IMG/VR virus record: IMGVR_UViG_3300049479_000067
Location: 1-37,915 of that record
Direction: 5' to 3' (one strand)
Source: a virus
Length of the DNA: 37,915 nt
The translations under genes were made by a program, and so were the position numbers. Of this stretch, positions 1 to 7,410 are shown piece by piece. The notes under the pieces were generated by a model. That model was not told the origin of the DNA, did no database searches, and saw only the letters and a list, made by a program, of their open reading frames with translations. Every line of letters begins with the position of its first letter. The first letter of the stretch is position 1.

Positions 1-131
1 ATCGAGACGCGCGGCGCAGGCGCGATCGTCAACTCGGCGCGCGTCTCGATGGTGCTCAACGAGATGACCGCGAAGGACGCCGAGGATCTCGGGATCCGCG
101 AGGACGAGCGGCCGCTCTATGGCGAGCTCAC
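1..131. repeat. Terminal redundancy, left copy (circular closure)
   Basis: Bases 6-131 are identical to 37790-37915; within the first five bases, positions 2 and 5 differ from the other copy. Both copies lie inside the same reading frame of the primase-helicase gene, which continues in frame across the junction. This is what an assembler overlap on a circular or circularly permuted phage molecule looks like. A true short direct terminal repeat interrupting this gene is less likely. Confidence 0.9.
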
Positions 132-615
132 GCGCCCGAAAGCGAACATGGGGCCGCGCACCTTCGGCGGGGACTTCGTCAAGGTCGAGCTGGTCCCGTT
201 CGGGAACGGAGACGACGAGAACGACGAGGACGTCGTCGCGGTCTCGGTCCCGTGGAAGCCGACGGCGGCGTCTCAGGGCGAGCGGTTCGGGGACATGGTG
301 CTCGCGGTGCAGATCTTGCAGACCTTGCCTCCGCAGGAGCGCCGCACGAAGGGCGCGTCGAGGGCGGACTATCCGGTCGCCAAGGCGCTCGGGCTGGATC
401 TGGGCTATGAGAAGGCGAAGGCGGATCTGACCAAGGAGGAGAGCGCGGCGCGCGGTCGCGTGACGGCGGTCCTCTCCCAGCTCGTCGGGATGGGCGCGCT
501 CGAGGTGATCGACTTCAAAGATCCGGGTCCGGGCAAGAACCACGGCAAGGCTTACGAGGTCACCAAGGGCGGGCTCGCGCTGGTCGAAAATATGATCGAG
601 GAGCGCGCCGAATGA
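1..615 (+). CDS. Primase-helicase, 3' part (completes the gene begun at 36213)
   Basis: The frame is open from base 1 and encodes the C-terminal ~200 residues of the PrimPol-helicase. The first residues duplicate the right end of the contig. The ATPase core continues through a segment resembling sensor motifs (TRGAGAIVNSARV). A small C-terminal region with winged-helix character follows (TKGGLALVENMIEE), a common end for RepA-like phage helicases that may bind origin DNA. The stop is at 613-615. An ATG at 49 is internal and should not be called as a start. The gene is followed by a 244-bp non-coding region with several hairpins. Confidence 0.88.
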   Translation: METRGAGAIVNSARVSMVLNEMTAKDAEDLGIREDERPLYGELTRPKANMGPRTFGGDFVKVELVPFGNGDDENDEDVVAVSVPWKPTAASQGERFGDMVLAVQILQTLPPQERRTKGASRADYPVAKALGLDLGYEKAKADLTKEESAARGRVTAVLSQLVGMGALEVIDFKDPGPGKNHGKAYEVTKGGLALVENMIEERAE

Positions 616-632
616 TGGCTCGGGAGGACAGA

Positions 633-658
633 GGGAGGACAGAAAAATGTCCCCTCCC
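633..658 (+). other. Hairpin with GGGAGGACAG direct repeats (possible iterons)
   Basis: GGGAGGACA occurs at 622-630 and GGGAGGACAG at 633-642. Bases 633-638 can pair with 653-658 around an A-rich loop. A longer relative, GGGAGGAGAGGACAG, starts at 698. The reverse complement CTGTCCTCCC occurs at 8382-8391, at the end of the second intergenic element. Iterated purine-rich motifs directly behind a replication initiator gene are compatible with an origin or a regulatory site. Function is inferred only. Confidence 0.45.
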
Positions 659-697
659 AGCGCGCCAAAACAGCGCGCCGAAAACCCCTAAAAATAT

Positions 698-828
698 GGG
701 AGGAGAGGACAGGTTTCCCTATAGTATTCTCCTCTCCTCCCCTCCCTGTCCGTGGCCGGGTGGAACCCCGAGGGGAAACCCCGCTAGCGCGGGGGTTACC
801 CCTACCGGGTTCTGGCCGATTTTCGGCC
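698..828 (+). ncRNA. Structured intergenic element, copy 1
   Basis: The region between the primase-helicase and the RuvC gene holds three successive hairpins. Hairpin 1 is a perfect 12-bp stem (698-709 with 730-741) whose 20-nt loop contains TTCCCTATAGTATT, with a TATAGT -10-like hexamer at 720-725. Hairpin 2 pairs 772-775 with 799-802, then 777-778 with 796-797, then 779-784 with 789-794, leaving a bulge at 795 and an A-A mismatch (776/798) and a TAGC loop. Hairpin 3 pairs 814-819 with 823-828. A homologous element lies at 8241-8391. Differences between the copies preserve pairing, but single-base indels shift any reading frame, so the conserved entity is structure rather than peptide. It may be a leader RNA, late-promoter region, packaging signal or small RNA; I do not recognise the family. 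Confidence 0.6.
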
Positions 829-859
829 TCCTCTGCACTCCAACGAAAGGCTCAAACAG

Positions 860-1333
860 ATGGCGCGGTATCTAGGAATTGACCCCGGGCTCGGGGGAGG
901 GTTCGCCCTGATCGAGACCAAGGAGGGCGCGCCTCCCGCGTTCGTCGCCGGGCTCCGCACGCCGGTGATCCGGCACAAGGGCAAGGGGCTGGTCGACGCG
1001 CGAGAGCTGCTCGTCTGGTTGACCGACCTCGGCCGGATCGATCAGGCGGTGATCGAGCAGGTCGCAGCGCGTCCGGGGCAGGGGGTGACCTCGTCGTTCA
1101 CCTTCGGCCGGGCCACCGGCGCGATCGAGACCCTAGCGCAGCTCATGGCCGAGACGGTCGTCTGGACGACGCCGTCGGTCTGGAAGAAAGACCTCGGGCT
1201 CGGCACCGAGAAGCGCGACAGCCTCGACCTATGCCGCCTCCGCTTCGGGGACGCCTTCACGTTCCGGGCGCTCTCCGACGACGGCGTGGCGGAGGCTGCG
1301 CTTTTAGCGTATCATGCGGCAGGCTACAGGTGA
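860..1333 (+). CDS. RuvC-like Holliday junction resolvase
   Basis: This predicted 157-aa RNase H-fold endonuclease should resolve branched phage DNA before or during packaging. The acidic active-site pattern of RuvC is visible: LGIDPG (D8), AVIEQV (E66), and SDDGVAEAAL (acidic residues around 140-145). The segment GQGVTSSFTFG is typical of short phage RuvC relatives. The ATG at 860 has AAAGG upstream. The gene sits directly before the terminase genes, which fits a debranching role for replicative concatemers. It is the first gene after structured element 1. Family assignment is strong; substrate preference cannot be read from sequence. Confidence 0.88.
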   Translation: MARYLGIDPGLGGGFALIETKEGAPPAFVAGLRTPVIRHKGKGLVDARELLVWLTDLGRIDQAVIEQVAARPGQGVTSSFTFGRATGAIETLAQLMAETVVWTTPSVWKKDLGLGTEKRDSLDLCRLRFGDAFTFRALSDDGVAEAALLAYHAAGYR

Positions 1334-1344
1334 GAGAGAACCCC

Positions 1345-1821
1345 ATGAGCGAAGGTAAACCGACACCAGAAAAGAAGCGTAAGTTCGGCGGACCGCAGCC
1401 CGGCTCCGGCCGTCCGGCGTTCGTGCCGACGCAGGAGGAGCGGGAGCTGGTGAAGAAGCTCTCCGGGCTCGGGCTCCCGCAGAACCAGATCCGGATGCTC
1501 GTGCGTGGCGGTATCGCGCTCGAGACGCTCCTCGAGCACTTCCGCTTCGAGCTCGACGAGGGCAAGGCTCAGACGGGCTGGGACATCGCGAACGCGCTCT
1601 ACACCAAGGCGATGAAGGGCGACGTCGCGGCGATGATCTGGTGGACCAAGACGCAGATGCGGTGGTCCGAGACCCAGAAGCTCGAGGTCACCGGCGCGCA
1701 GGGCGGACCGATCCAGAGCGTCGACCTCTCGAAGGTCTCGACCGAAGCCCTCCTCGAACTGTCAAAGGCGATCTCAGATGCAGCTCCCGAAGATCACGAC
1801 GGCCGATCGAGACTTAATTGA
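1345..1821 (+). CDS. Terminase small subunit
   Basis: This 158-aa protein is the likely DNA-recognition subunit of the packaging motor. It has a basic, Gly/Pro-rich N-terminus (KKRKFGGPQPGSGRP) and a helical region resembling a helix-turn-helix (ERELVKKLSGLGLPQNQIR, then a GGIALETLLEHF segment). The central WWTKTQMRWSE is typical of this family. I chose the ATG at 1345, after GAGAGAGAA, over an upstream ATG inside the resolvase gene. Its 3' end overlaps the large terminase gene by 44 bases. The call rests on sequence style plus position directly before the large subunit. Confidence 0.85.
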   Translation: MSEGKPTPEKKRKFGGPQPGSGRPAFVPTQEERELVKKLSGLGLPQNQIRMLVRGGIALETLLEHFRFELDEGKAQTGWDIANALYTKAMKGDVAAMIWWTKTQMRWSETQKLEVTGAQGGPIQSVDLSKVSTEALLELSKAISDAAPEDHDGRSRLN

Positions 1822-3244
1822 GGCCGAGCTATGCCGCCGATCGGTGCTCTACTTCGCCCGGACCTTCTGGCCGGTGCTCGAGCCCGGGCGATCGCTCGTC
1901 ACCGGCTGGCCGATCGAGGCGATCGCAGAGCACCTCGAGGCCGTCACGCGGGGCGAGATCCGCAAGCTCCTGATAACGGTCCCGCCGGGATCCATGAAGT
2001 CGCTCCTGACGCGCGCCTTCTGGCCGACGTGGAGCTGGATCTCGAACCCGTCGCTCCGGTATATCGGCGCGTCCTACGCCGAGGCGCTCGCAGCGCGGGA
2101 TAACCGGCGCGCCAAGATGATCGTCGAGAGCCCGCTCTACCAACGGCTCTTTCCGCGCGTCCGGCTCTCGGACGACCAAGCTCAGAAGGTCAATTTCGCG
2201 AACACCGAGACGGGCTCGATGATGGCGACCTCGGTCCGGGGCCGAGCCACCGGCGAACGCGGTGACGTCTTCGTGATCGATGACCCGCACAACGTGCTCG
2301 AGGCCGAGAGCGAGGCGATCCGAAGCGAGACGCTGCAATGGTTCCGCGAGGTCGTCCCGAGCCGCGTGAACGACCTCGATCGCAGCGCGTTCGTTTGCAT
2401 CATGCAGCGCGTGCACCACGAGGACGTCGCAGCGGCGGCGATCGAGCAGGGCTACGACCACCTCCTGATCCCTATGCACTACGACAGCTCGAGGGCGCGC
2501 ACGACCTCGATCGGCTGGTCGGATCCTCGCACGCAGGAGGGCGAGCTGATGTGGCCGCAACGCTTCTCCGCGCAGGCGGTGGCGGATCTGGTCCAGACGC
2601 TCGGACCCTACGCCTCCTCGGCCCAGCTCGAGCAGCGGCCGACGCCGCGCGAGGGCGGGCTGTTCAAGGTCGACAAGATCCAGACGATCGACGCCGTGCC
2701 GGACGAGGAGATCGTCTGGTGCAGAGCGTGGGACTTGGCCGCAACGGACGGCGCGGGCGCTTACACGGCGGGCGTGCTGGTCGGATGGCGCGTCGAGGCG
2801 CGCCGGGTCATCATCGCCGACGTGAAGCGCGCCCGGCTCGGGCCGGACGGCGTGCGGAAGCTGGTCGCCGACACCGCCGAGTTCGACGGGGACGACGTCC
2901 CGATCTCGCTCCCGCAGGATCCGGGGCAGGCTGGCAAGGCGCAGGCGCGGGACTTCACCGTCCGGCTTGCCGGGTATCGCGTGCGGATCGAGCCGCAGAG
3001 CGGATCCAAGGAGACCCGGGCCGAGCCGCTTGCGGCGCAGATCGAGGCGGGGAACGTCGACATCGTGACCGGTCCTTGGAACAGAGATTTCATCGAGGAG
3101 CTTCGACATTTCCCGAGAGGCGTGTATAAGGATCAGGCAGACGCTGCGAGCTCGGGCTTCAACGCCGTCGCTCCGAAGCGGCAGAGAAAGACCGGTCTTT
3201 TTGTGATCGGGGATCATGTGGGCAATAAAGCGAGGCCGGTCTGA
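1778..3244 (+). CDS. Terminase large subunit
   Basis: This is the ATP-driven DNA translocase and concatemer-cutting nuclease of the packaging motor, 488 aa. The N-terminal ATPase has a variant Walker A, PPGSMKS (about 69-75), and Walker B VFVIDD (about 164-169). The C-terminal RNase H-like nuclease begins near residue 315 with CRAWDLAATDG (D319 as a likely first metal ligand). Length and motif spacing match complete phage large terminases of the Terminase_6 type. The start overlaps the small subunit and the stop overlaps the portal start as TGATG, implying coupled translation. Confidence 0.95.
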   Translation: MQLPKITTADRDLIEAELCRRSVLYFARTFWPVLEPGRSLVTGWPIEAIAEHLEAVTRGEIRKLLITVPPGSMKSLLTRAFWPTWSWISNPSLRYIGASYAEALAARDNRRAKMIVESPLYQRLFPRVRLSDDQAQKVNFANTETGSMMATSVRGRATGERGDVFVIDDPHNVLEAESEAIRSETLQWFREVVPSRVNDLDRSAFVCIMQRVHHEDVAAAAIEQGYDHLLIPMHYDSSRARTTSIGWSDPRTQEGELMWPQRFSAQAVADLVQTLGPYASSAQLEQRPTPREGGLFKVDKIQTIDAVPDEEIVWCRAWDLAATDGAGAYTAGVLVGWRVEARRVIIADVKRARLGPDGVRKLVADTAEFDGDDVPISLPQDPGQAGKAQARDFTVRLAGYRVRIEPQSGSKETRAEPLAAQIEAGNVDIVTGPWNRDFIEELRHFPRGVYKDQADAASSGFNAVAPKRQRKTGLFVIGDHVGNKARPV

Positions 3245-4605
3245 TGGCAAAAGCACCAACGAAGGCGACGGCGACCCGCGAGCTCGGCGCGGCGGGCAAT
3301 TACGGGCGGGACGATCAGCTCCGGCCGGACGAGTTCCTCCCGAAGCTGCGCGGGCTCAACGCGACGCGGACCTTCCGGGAGATGAAGGACAACGATCCGA
3401 TTATCGGCGCGATCCTCATGGCCTTCGAGATGCTCCTGCGCGCAGCGGAGTTCCGGATCGACGCAGCCAACGACAGCCCGGAGGCCGAGGAGGCCAAGGT
3501 CTTCGTCGAGCAATGCTTCAACGACATGGAAGGGACGGTCGACGACTTTCTCGCCGAGGTGCTGACGTTCCTCCCGTTCGGCTTTTCGGTCTTCGAGGTG
3601 GTCTACAAGACCAGATCCGGCCGCAACACCGACGACCCGGCGCGCTATTCGCAGTTCGATGATGGCCGCTACGGGATCCGCAAGCTCGCGCCGCGTGCCC
3701 AGTGGACGATCGACCGGTTCCTGACCGACGAGAACGGGACGATCACCGGCGTGCGGCAGAGCGCGCTCTCGCTCAAGCTCGGGTCGGTCGACATCCCGGC
3801 CTCGAAGATGCTGCACTTCCGCACCTCGACCGTGAACAACGACCCGAGCGGCCGGTCGATCCTCCGCAACGCCTTCACCTCCTACCACTACGCCTCGCAT
3901 ATCCAGATGGTCGAGGCGATCGCGGTCGAGCGCGAGATGAACGGGATCCCGGTCGGCAAGATCCCCTCGGAATACCTCGGGGAGAGCGCGAGCGCGGCAC
4001 AGCAGGGCTTTACGAACGCCTTCAAGAAGATCCTGCGCGACGTCAAGTTCAACGATCAGGGCTTCATCCTGATCCCCTCGGATGTCTACGAGAACGACGA
4101 CGGCACCAAGACCTCGATCCCAATGGTCGAGTTCGACCTCGTGACCGCCAAGGGGACGCGCGCGATCCCGACGGGCGAGGTGATCCTGCGGCACCAGCAG
4201 AACATCGCGCGCTCGGTGCTGGCCGACTTCCTGATGCTTGGCAGCGGCGATAAGGGCTCGTTCGCGCTCTCGCGCAGCAAAACCGACCTATTCTTGACCG
4301 CCGCCGGGGGCTTCACCGAGGCGATCGCGTCGGTCCTCAACCGGCAGCTCATGCCTCGGCTCTGGGAGATCAACGGCTTCGACCCGGAGCTGATGCCGAC
4401 GGTCGCCTTCGGGGAGATCGCGCCGGTGGATCTGGCCGAGCTGGGCGCGTTCGTCCGCGACATCGCAGGCGCTGGGATGCCGATCTTCCCGGACGACGAC
4501 ACCGAGAACACGCTTCGGCGCGCCGCAGGGTTCCCAGAAAAGAGCGTCGACCCGGATCTTCTGGGCGCGCAGGTTCAACCGATCGACGAGGGGGTCGCCG
4601 AATGA
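3244..4605 (+). CDS. Portal protein (DUF935 / Mu gp29-like)
   Basis: This 453-aa protein would form the dodecameric portal ring through which DNA enters the capsid. The N-terminal stretch (REMKDNDPIIGAILMAF) and the later HFRTSTVNNDPSGRSILRN and AREMNG-type segments match the DUF935 portal family found in Mu-like and many non-Mu siphophages. The C-terminal acidic tail is typical. The ATG overlaps the terminase stop, and the gene ends in an ATGA overlap with the next one. Position between the large terminase and a MuF-domain protein supports the call. Confidence 0.93.
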   Translation: MAKAPTKATATRELGAAGNYGRDDQLRPDEFLPKLRGLNATRTFREMKDNDPIIGAILMAFEMLLRAAEFRIDAANDSPEAEEAKVFVEQCFNDMEGTVDDFLAEVLTFLPFGFSVFEVVYKTRSGRNTDDPARYSQFDDGRYGIRKLAPRAQWTIDRFLTDENGTITGVRQSALSLKLGSVDIPASKMLHFRTSTVNNDPSGRSILRNAFTSYHYASHIQMVEAIAVEREMNGIPVGKIPSEYLGESASAAQQGFTNAFKKILRDVKFNDQGFILIPSDVYENDDGTKTSIPMVEFDLVTAKGTRAIPTGEVILRHQQNIARSVLADFLMLGSGDKGSFALSRSKTDLFLTAAGGFTEAIASVLNRQLMPRLWEINGFDPELMPTVAFGEIAPVDLAELGAFVRDIAGAGMPIFPDDDTENTLRRAAGFPEKSVDPDLLGAQVQPIDEGVAE

Positions 4606-4985
4606 AATTTCAAGTCTATCCCAAAGGGATCTGGATCGAGGTCGCGGACTTCAACGTCCAAGCGATCGAGACCTCGATGTCGGGCGAGACGATGATCGTG
4701 CACGCGCCGGGCTTGCAGTTCCCGGTCCTGAACGGCGTCGAGTTCATCGAGAGCGACGCCTTCGCGCGCGACTTCGTCGAGATGAGCGCGCAGCGGTGGA
4801 TCCGCGCCTCGGCCGTGCGGTCGATCCAGCGCGTCGGAGACGACTATGTCCGGGTCACGCTCGACGGCGTGCGGCAGTTCTTTGATCTGTTCCCGGGCGA
4901 CGCCTCGCTCAAGCAGGTTTACAAGGAGTTCCAGAACAAGCTCCCCGGCGCGCCTTCGTTCCTCTCGCTCGAGGTCGCCGCATGA
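4602..4985 (+). CDS. Hypothetical protein between portal and MuF head protein
   Basis: This 127-aa protein is of no family I recognise. It looks soluble and mixed alpha/beta, with alternating hydrophobic residues (WIEVADFNVQAIET; DDYVRVTLDGVRQFFDLF) and no signal peptide or membrane helix. It overlaps the portal gene by 4 bases and the MuF gene by 4 bases, so the three are very probably translated as one coupled set. A minor head or portal-vertex role is likely from position only. Confidence 0.85.
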   Translation: MKFQVYPKGIWIEVADFNVQAIETSMSGETMIVHAPGLQFPVLNGVEFIESDAFARDFVEMSAQRWIRASAVRSIQRVGDDYVRVTLDGVRQFFDLFPGDASLKQVYKEFQNKLPGAPSFLSLEVAA

Positions 4986-7213
4986 ACGCCGTGATCCGCA
5001 AGATGACCGCCTCGGATGCGGTGGCCGTCTTCTTGCGGGCTGCGGAGGGCATGGACCCGAAGATCGCGCGCGACTTCATCGCGGCGATCGAGGCGATCCG
5101 CAACCGGGTGACGGCCGAGAAGATCGCGGCGCTGATCGAGCGGCGCGACTTCGTCTCGCTCGAGAACGCCTTCTCCTCGCACTTCACCTCGAGCGAATGG
5201 AAACCCTACGGCGCGGCGATCGAGCAGGCCGTCCTCGCAGGTGTAAAGGCTACGAGCGACACGCAAGGCGTCGTAAACGGCGCACAAGAGGACTTCCAGA
5301 TCGCGGTCGGGCTCAACCCGCGCCTCGAGCAGTTCGCGATCACGCTCACCTCGACCCGGATCCGAGAGATCGACCAGACGACGCGGGACACGATCCGGCA
5401 GGTCTTGCAGCGCGGGCTCACGGCCGGGGACGACCCGTTCGCGATCGCGCGGCAGATCCGGGGCTCGATCGGGCTCACGCGCAGGCAAGAGGCGGCGGTC
5501 TCGAACTACGAGCGGATGCTGCGCGCCCTCGATCCCGAGGCGCTCGATCGCAAGCTGCGCGACCGGCGCGGCGACAGCACCGTCGAGCGCGCGATCCGCA
5601 ACGACAAGGCGCTAACCGAGGCGCAGATCCGGTCTCTGGTCGATCGGTATCGTGATCGATACGTCAAGTATCGGGCGAACGTCATCGCCCGGACCGAGAG
5701 CATCCGCGCCGTGCAAGGGGCCCAGTGGGAGCTCTTTCAGGACATGATAAACAAGGGCCAGATCGACGCTCGGCAGGTCCGCCGGACGTGGATCCACACC
5801 GGCGACGCGCACGTCCGCAACGCGCACTTGCAGATCCCGGGCATGAACGAGCGCGGCGTCGGGCAGAACGAGACCTTCGCGAGCCCTCTCGGGCCGATCC
5901 TCTATCCCGGCGACCCGAGCGCGCTCGCCGCGAACACGATCCAATGCCGGTGCGCGGTCTTCGCGCGCATCATCGATCGCGGCCTGCTCCCGTCTACCTC
6001 CCCGGGACAGGTCGCGCCGCCTCCGCCGCCCCCTCCGGTCGCTGCTCGCCCTCTCCCGGCGATGACCGACGAGGAGCGGCGGCGGAGGGTCTGGGCCAAC
6101 AAGAGCACAGACGAGCAGCTCAACGTCGCGCCAGCCTTCTTGGACGCAGATCTCGATCGGCTCGCGATCGTCGAGAAGGTCGGCGCGCTGGGCGGCGTCC
6201 GTTTCTTGAACCCCGGGGAGGAAAAATATGGCGGCGCGTGGTATTCGGACGATTGGAGCGACCTCCTAAAGCGACCGACGAGCCAAATCGTGATGACAGA
6301 GCGCAACACGTCGAGCTCGGGCTACCGATCGATCATGCGGCACGAATACGGGCACCATATTGACTACGTCATGGAGCGCGAGCTGGCAAAGCGCAGCGGG
6401 ATGACGATCAATTCGACGAAGGAGAGGGCCGGGGTCTCGCGCCTTGCCTATAAAGAGATCGCGAAAGACGCCGAGGAGATCTTCGCCAAGAACACTCGGA
6501 TCAACCCCTATTCCGAGTTCAGAGGTGCGGTCTCCGCACCAACGAACACGGCTTTCCGAGAGGCGGCAGACGACGCCAGAGAAGACGCATGGCGCGCGTT
6601 GACCCGGATCCGCAGAGAAGCGATCAAAGCAGGGCAGGACGTCGACGAGGCGCAGGCGGTCTACATCGACCAGCTCCTCGCAGATCGCAAGCTCGGCACC
6701 CGCGCGGAGTTCGAGGCCGTCTTCCCGAACACCAAGATCGGGGACACGAAGCAGAACGCCGAGCAGATCGTCGGGCTTATCGCGTCCTATGACGTCAAGG
6801 ACCACGTCTACCTGATGGACAGCGCGGACTTCAGCAGACCAGCGGGAGGGCCGCTCGCCGGTCTATCTGACAGCCTCGGGGCGGCGACCGGATCTCGGGT
6901 CGTTTACTTCTACGCGCACAGCCAAACCCAATATTATGACGCCAAGCTCTATTGGGACAAACAGAAGACGCTCGGGAACGATCTGCTTCGCCTCGCCGCG
7001 AAAAGCATCACCAAGGAGATCCCAGAATATGTCGGGAAGTCGCCGGTCGCACTTCAAATCCTAGACTACGGCACCGGCACGCCGAAGCAGATCTTCGCAA
7101 ACTGGTTCGAGGCGTGGACAAGCGGGAACCGGACGCAGCTCGCGATCTTCGAGCAGTTTTTCTCGAGCACGACCAAGGCGTTCGAGAAACTGGTGAACGA
7201 GGTGCTAAAATGA
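4982..7213 (+). CDS. MuF-type minor head protein with C-terminal HExxH metallopeptidase-like domain
   Basis: This 743-aa fusion has two visible parts. Residues ~1-335 form a Mu gpF-like head morphogenesis protein: VIARTES, a HTGDAHVRNAH segment, and the terminal QCRCAVFA (C322, C324). A proline-rich linker with seven consecutive prolines follows at about 345-355. The ~380-residue C-terminal region contains MRHEYGHHIDY (H454, E455, H458), a zincin HExxH motif. A candidate downstream ligand region is near the C-terminus (IFANWFEAW, E710). MuF proteins with variable C-terminal toxin or enzyme domains are known in phages, where they may be packaged and delivered with the DNA. The C-terminal half is much longer than a plain gpF homologue needs. 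Proteolytic activity and target are not demonstrated. Confidence 0.88.
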   Translation: MNAVIRKMTASDAVAVFLRAAEGMDPKIARDFIAAIEAIRNRVTAEKIAALIERRDFVSLENAFSSHFTSSEWKPYGAAIEQAVLAGVKATSDTQGVVNGAQEDFQIAVGLNPRLEQFAITLTSTRIREIDQTTRDTIRQVLQRGLTAGDDPFAIARQIRGSIGLTRRQEAAVSNYERMLRALDPEALDRKLRDRRGDSTVERAIRNDKALTEAQIRSLVDRYRDRYVKYRANVIARTESIRAVQGAQWELFQDMINKGQIDARQVRRTWIHTGDAHVRNAHLQIPGMNERGVGQNETFASPLGPILYPGDPSALAANTIQCRCAVFARIIDRGLLPSTSPGQVAPPPPPPPVAARPLPAMTDEERRRRVWANKSTDEQLNVAPAFLDADLDRLAIVEKVGALGGVRFLNPGEEKYGGAWYSDDWSDLLKRPTSQIVMTERNTSSSGYRSIMRHEYGHHIDYVMERELAKRSGMTINSTKERAGVSRLAYKEIAKDAEEIFAKNTRINPYSEFRGAVSAPTNTAFREAADDAREDAWRALTRIRREAIKAGQDVDEAQAVYIDQLLADRKLGTRAEFEAVFPNTKIGDTKQNAEQIVGLIASYDVKDHVYLMDSADFSRPAGGPLAGLSDSLGAATGSRVVYFYAHSQTQYYDAKLYWDKQKTLGNDLLRLAAKSITKEIPEYVGKSPVALQILDYGTGTPKQIFANWFEAWTSGNRTQLAIFEQFFSSTTKAFEKLVNEVLK

Positions 7214-7410
7214 CGAGAGAACAGCGATTTAACGAGGCCGCGCTCGCATACGGCAGAAAGTTTGGAACGCTGTTCGATTGCCGGATGGTCTCCCCGCAGC
7301 TTTACGCGCGGCTACCGGAAGCAATGGAAGACGCGGTCTTGCGCGGACAGCCGCTCGATGTCCCGAGCATGTCGGTGGAAGAACTAACGGTCGGAGACAT
7401 CACGATATGA
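7210..7410 (+). CDS. Small protein coupled to the MuF-metallopeptidase gene
   Basis: This 66-aa protein begins with an ATG overlapping the MuF stop (ATGA) and ends overlapping the next start. It is soluble and largely helical in its first half (REQRFNEAALAYGRKFG), with an acidic C-terminal segment. I do not recognise a family. Direct coupling to a gene carrying an enzymatic C-terminal extension makes it a candidate partner, chaperone or immunity-like protein for that domain. It could equally be a small head protein. Confidence 0.8.
   Translation: MTREQRFNEAALAYGRKFGTLFDCRMVSPQLYARLPEAMEDAVLRGQPLDVPSMSVEELTVGDITI

Noticed and set aside
712-730. Reverse complement of the loop (AATACTATAGGG) resembles part of a T7-type promoter
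   Set aside because: No phage RNA polymerase gene is present in the genome, the -17 to -8 part of the T7 consensus is missing, and orientation would be opposite to the flanking genes.
612-875. 87-codon plus-strand frame after the primase-helicase, and the related 66-codon frame at 8215-8415
   Set aside because: The two frames share a short similar peptide, but one-base differences shift the frame while the hairpins remain paired. Low-complexity Pro/Gly/Ser composition and overlap with real genes also argue for a non-coding element.
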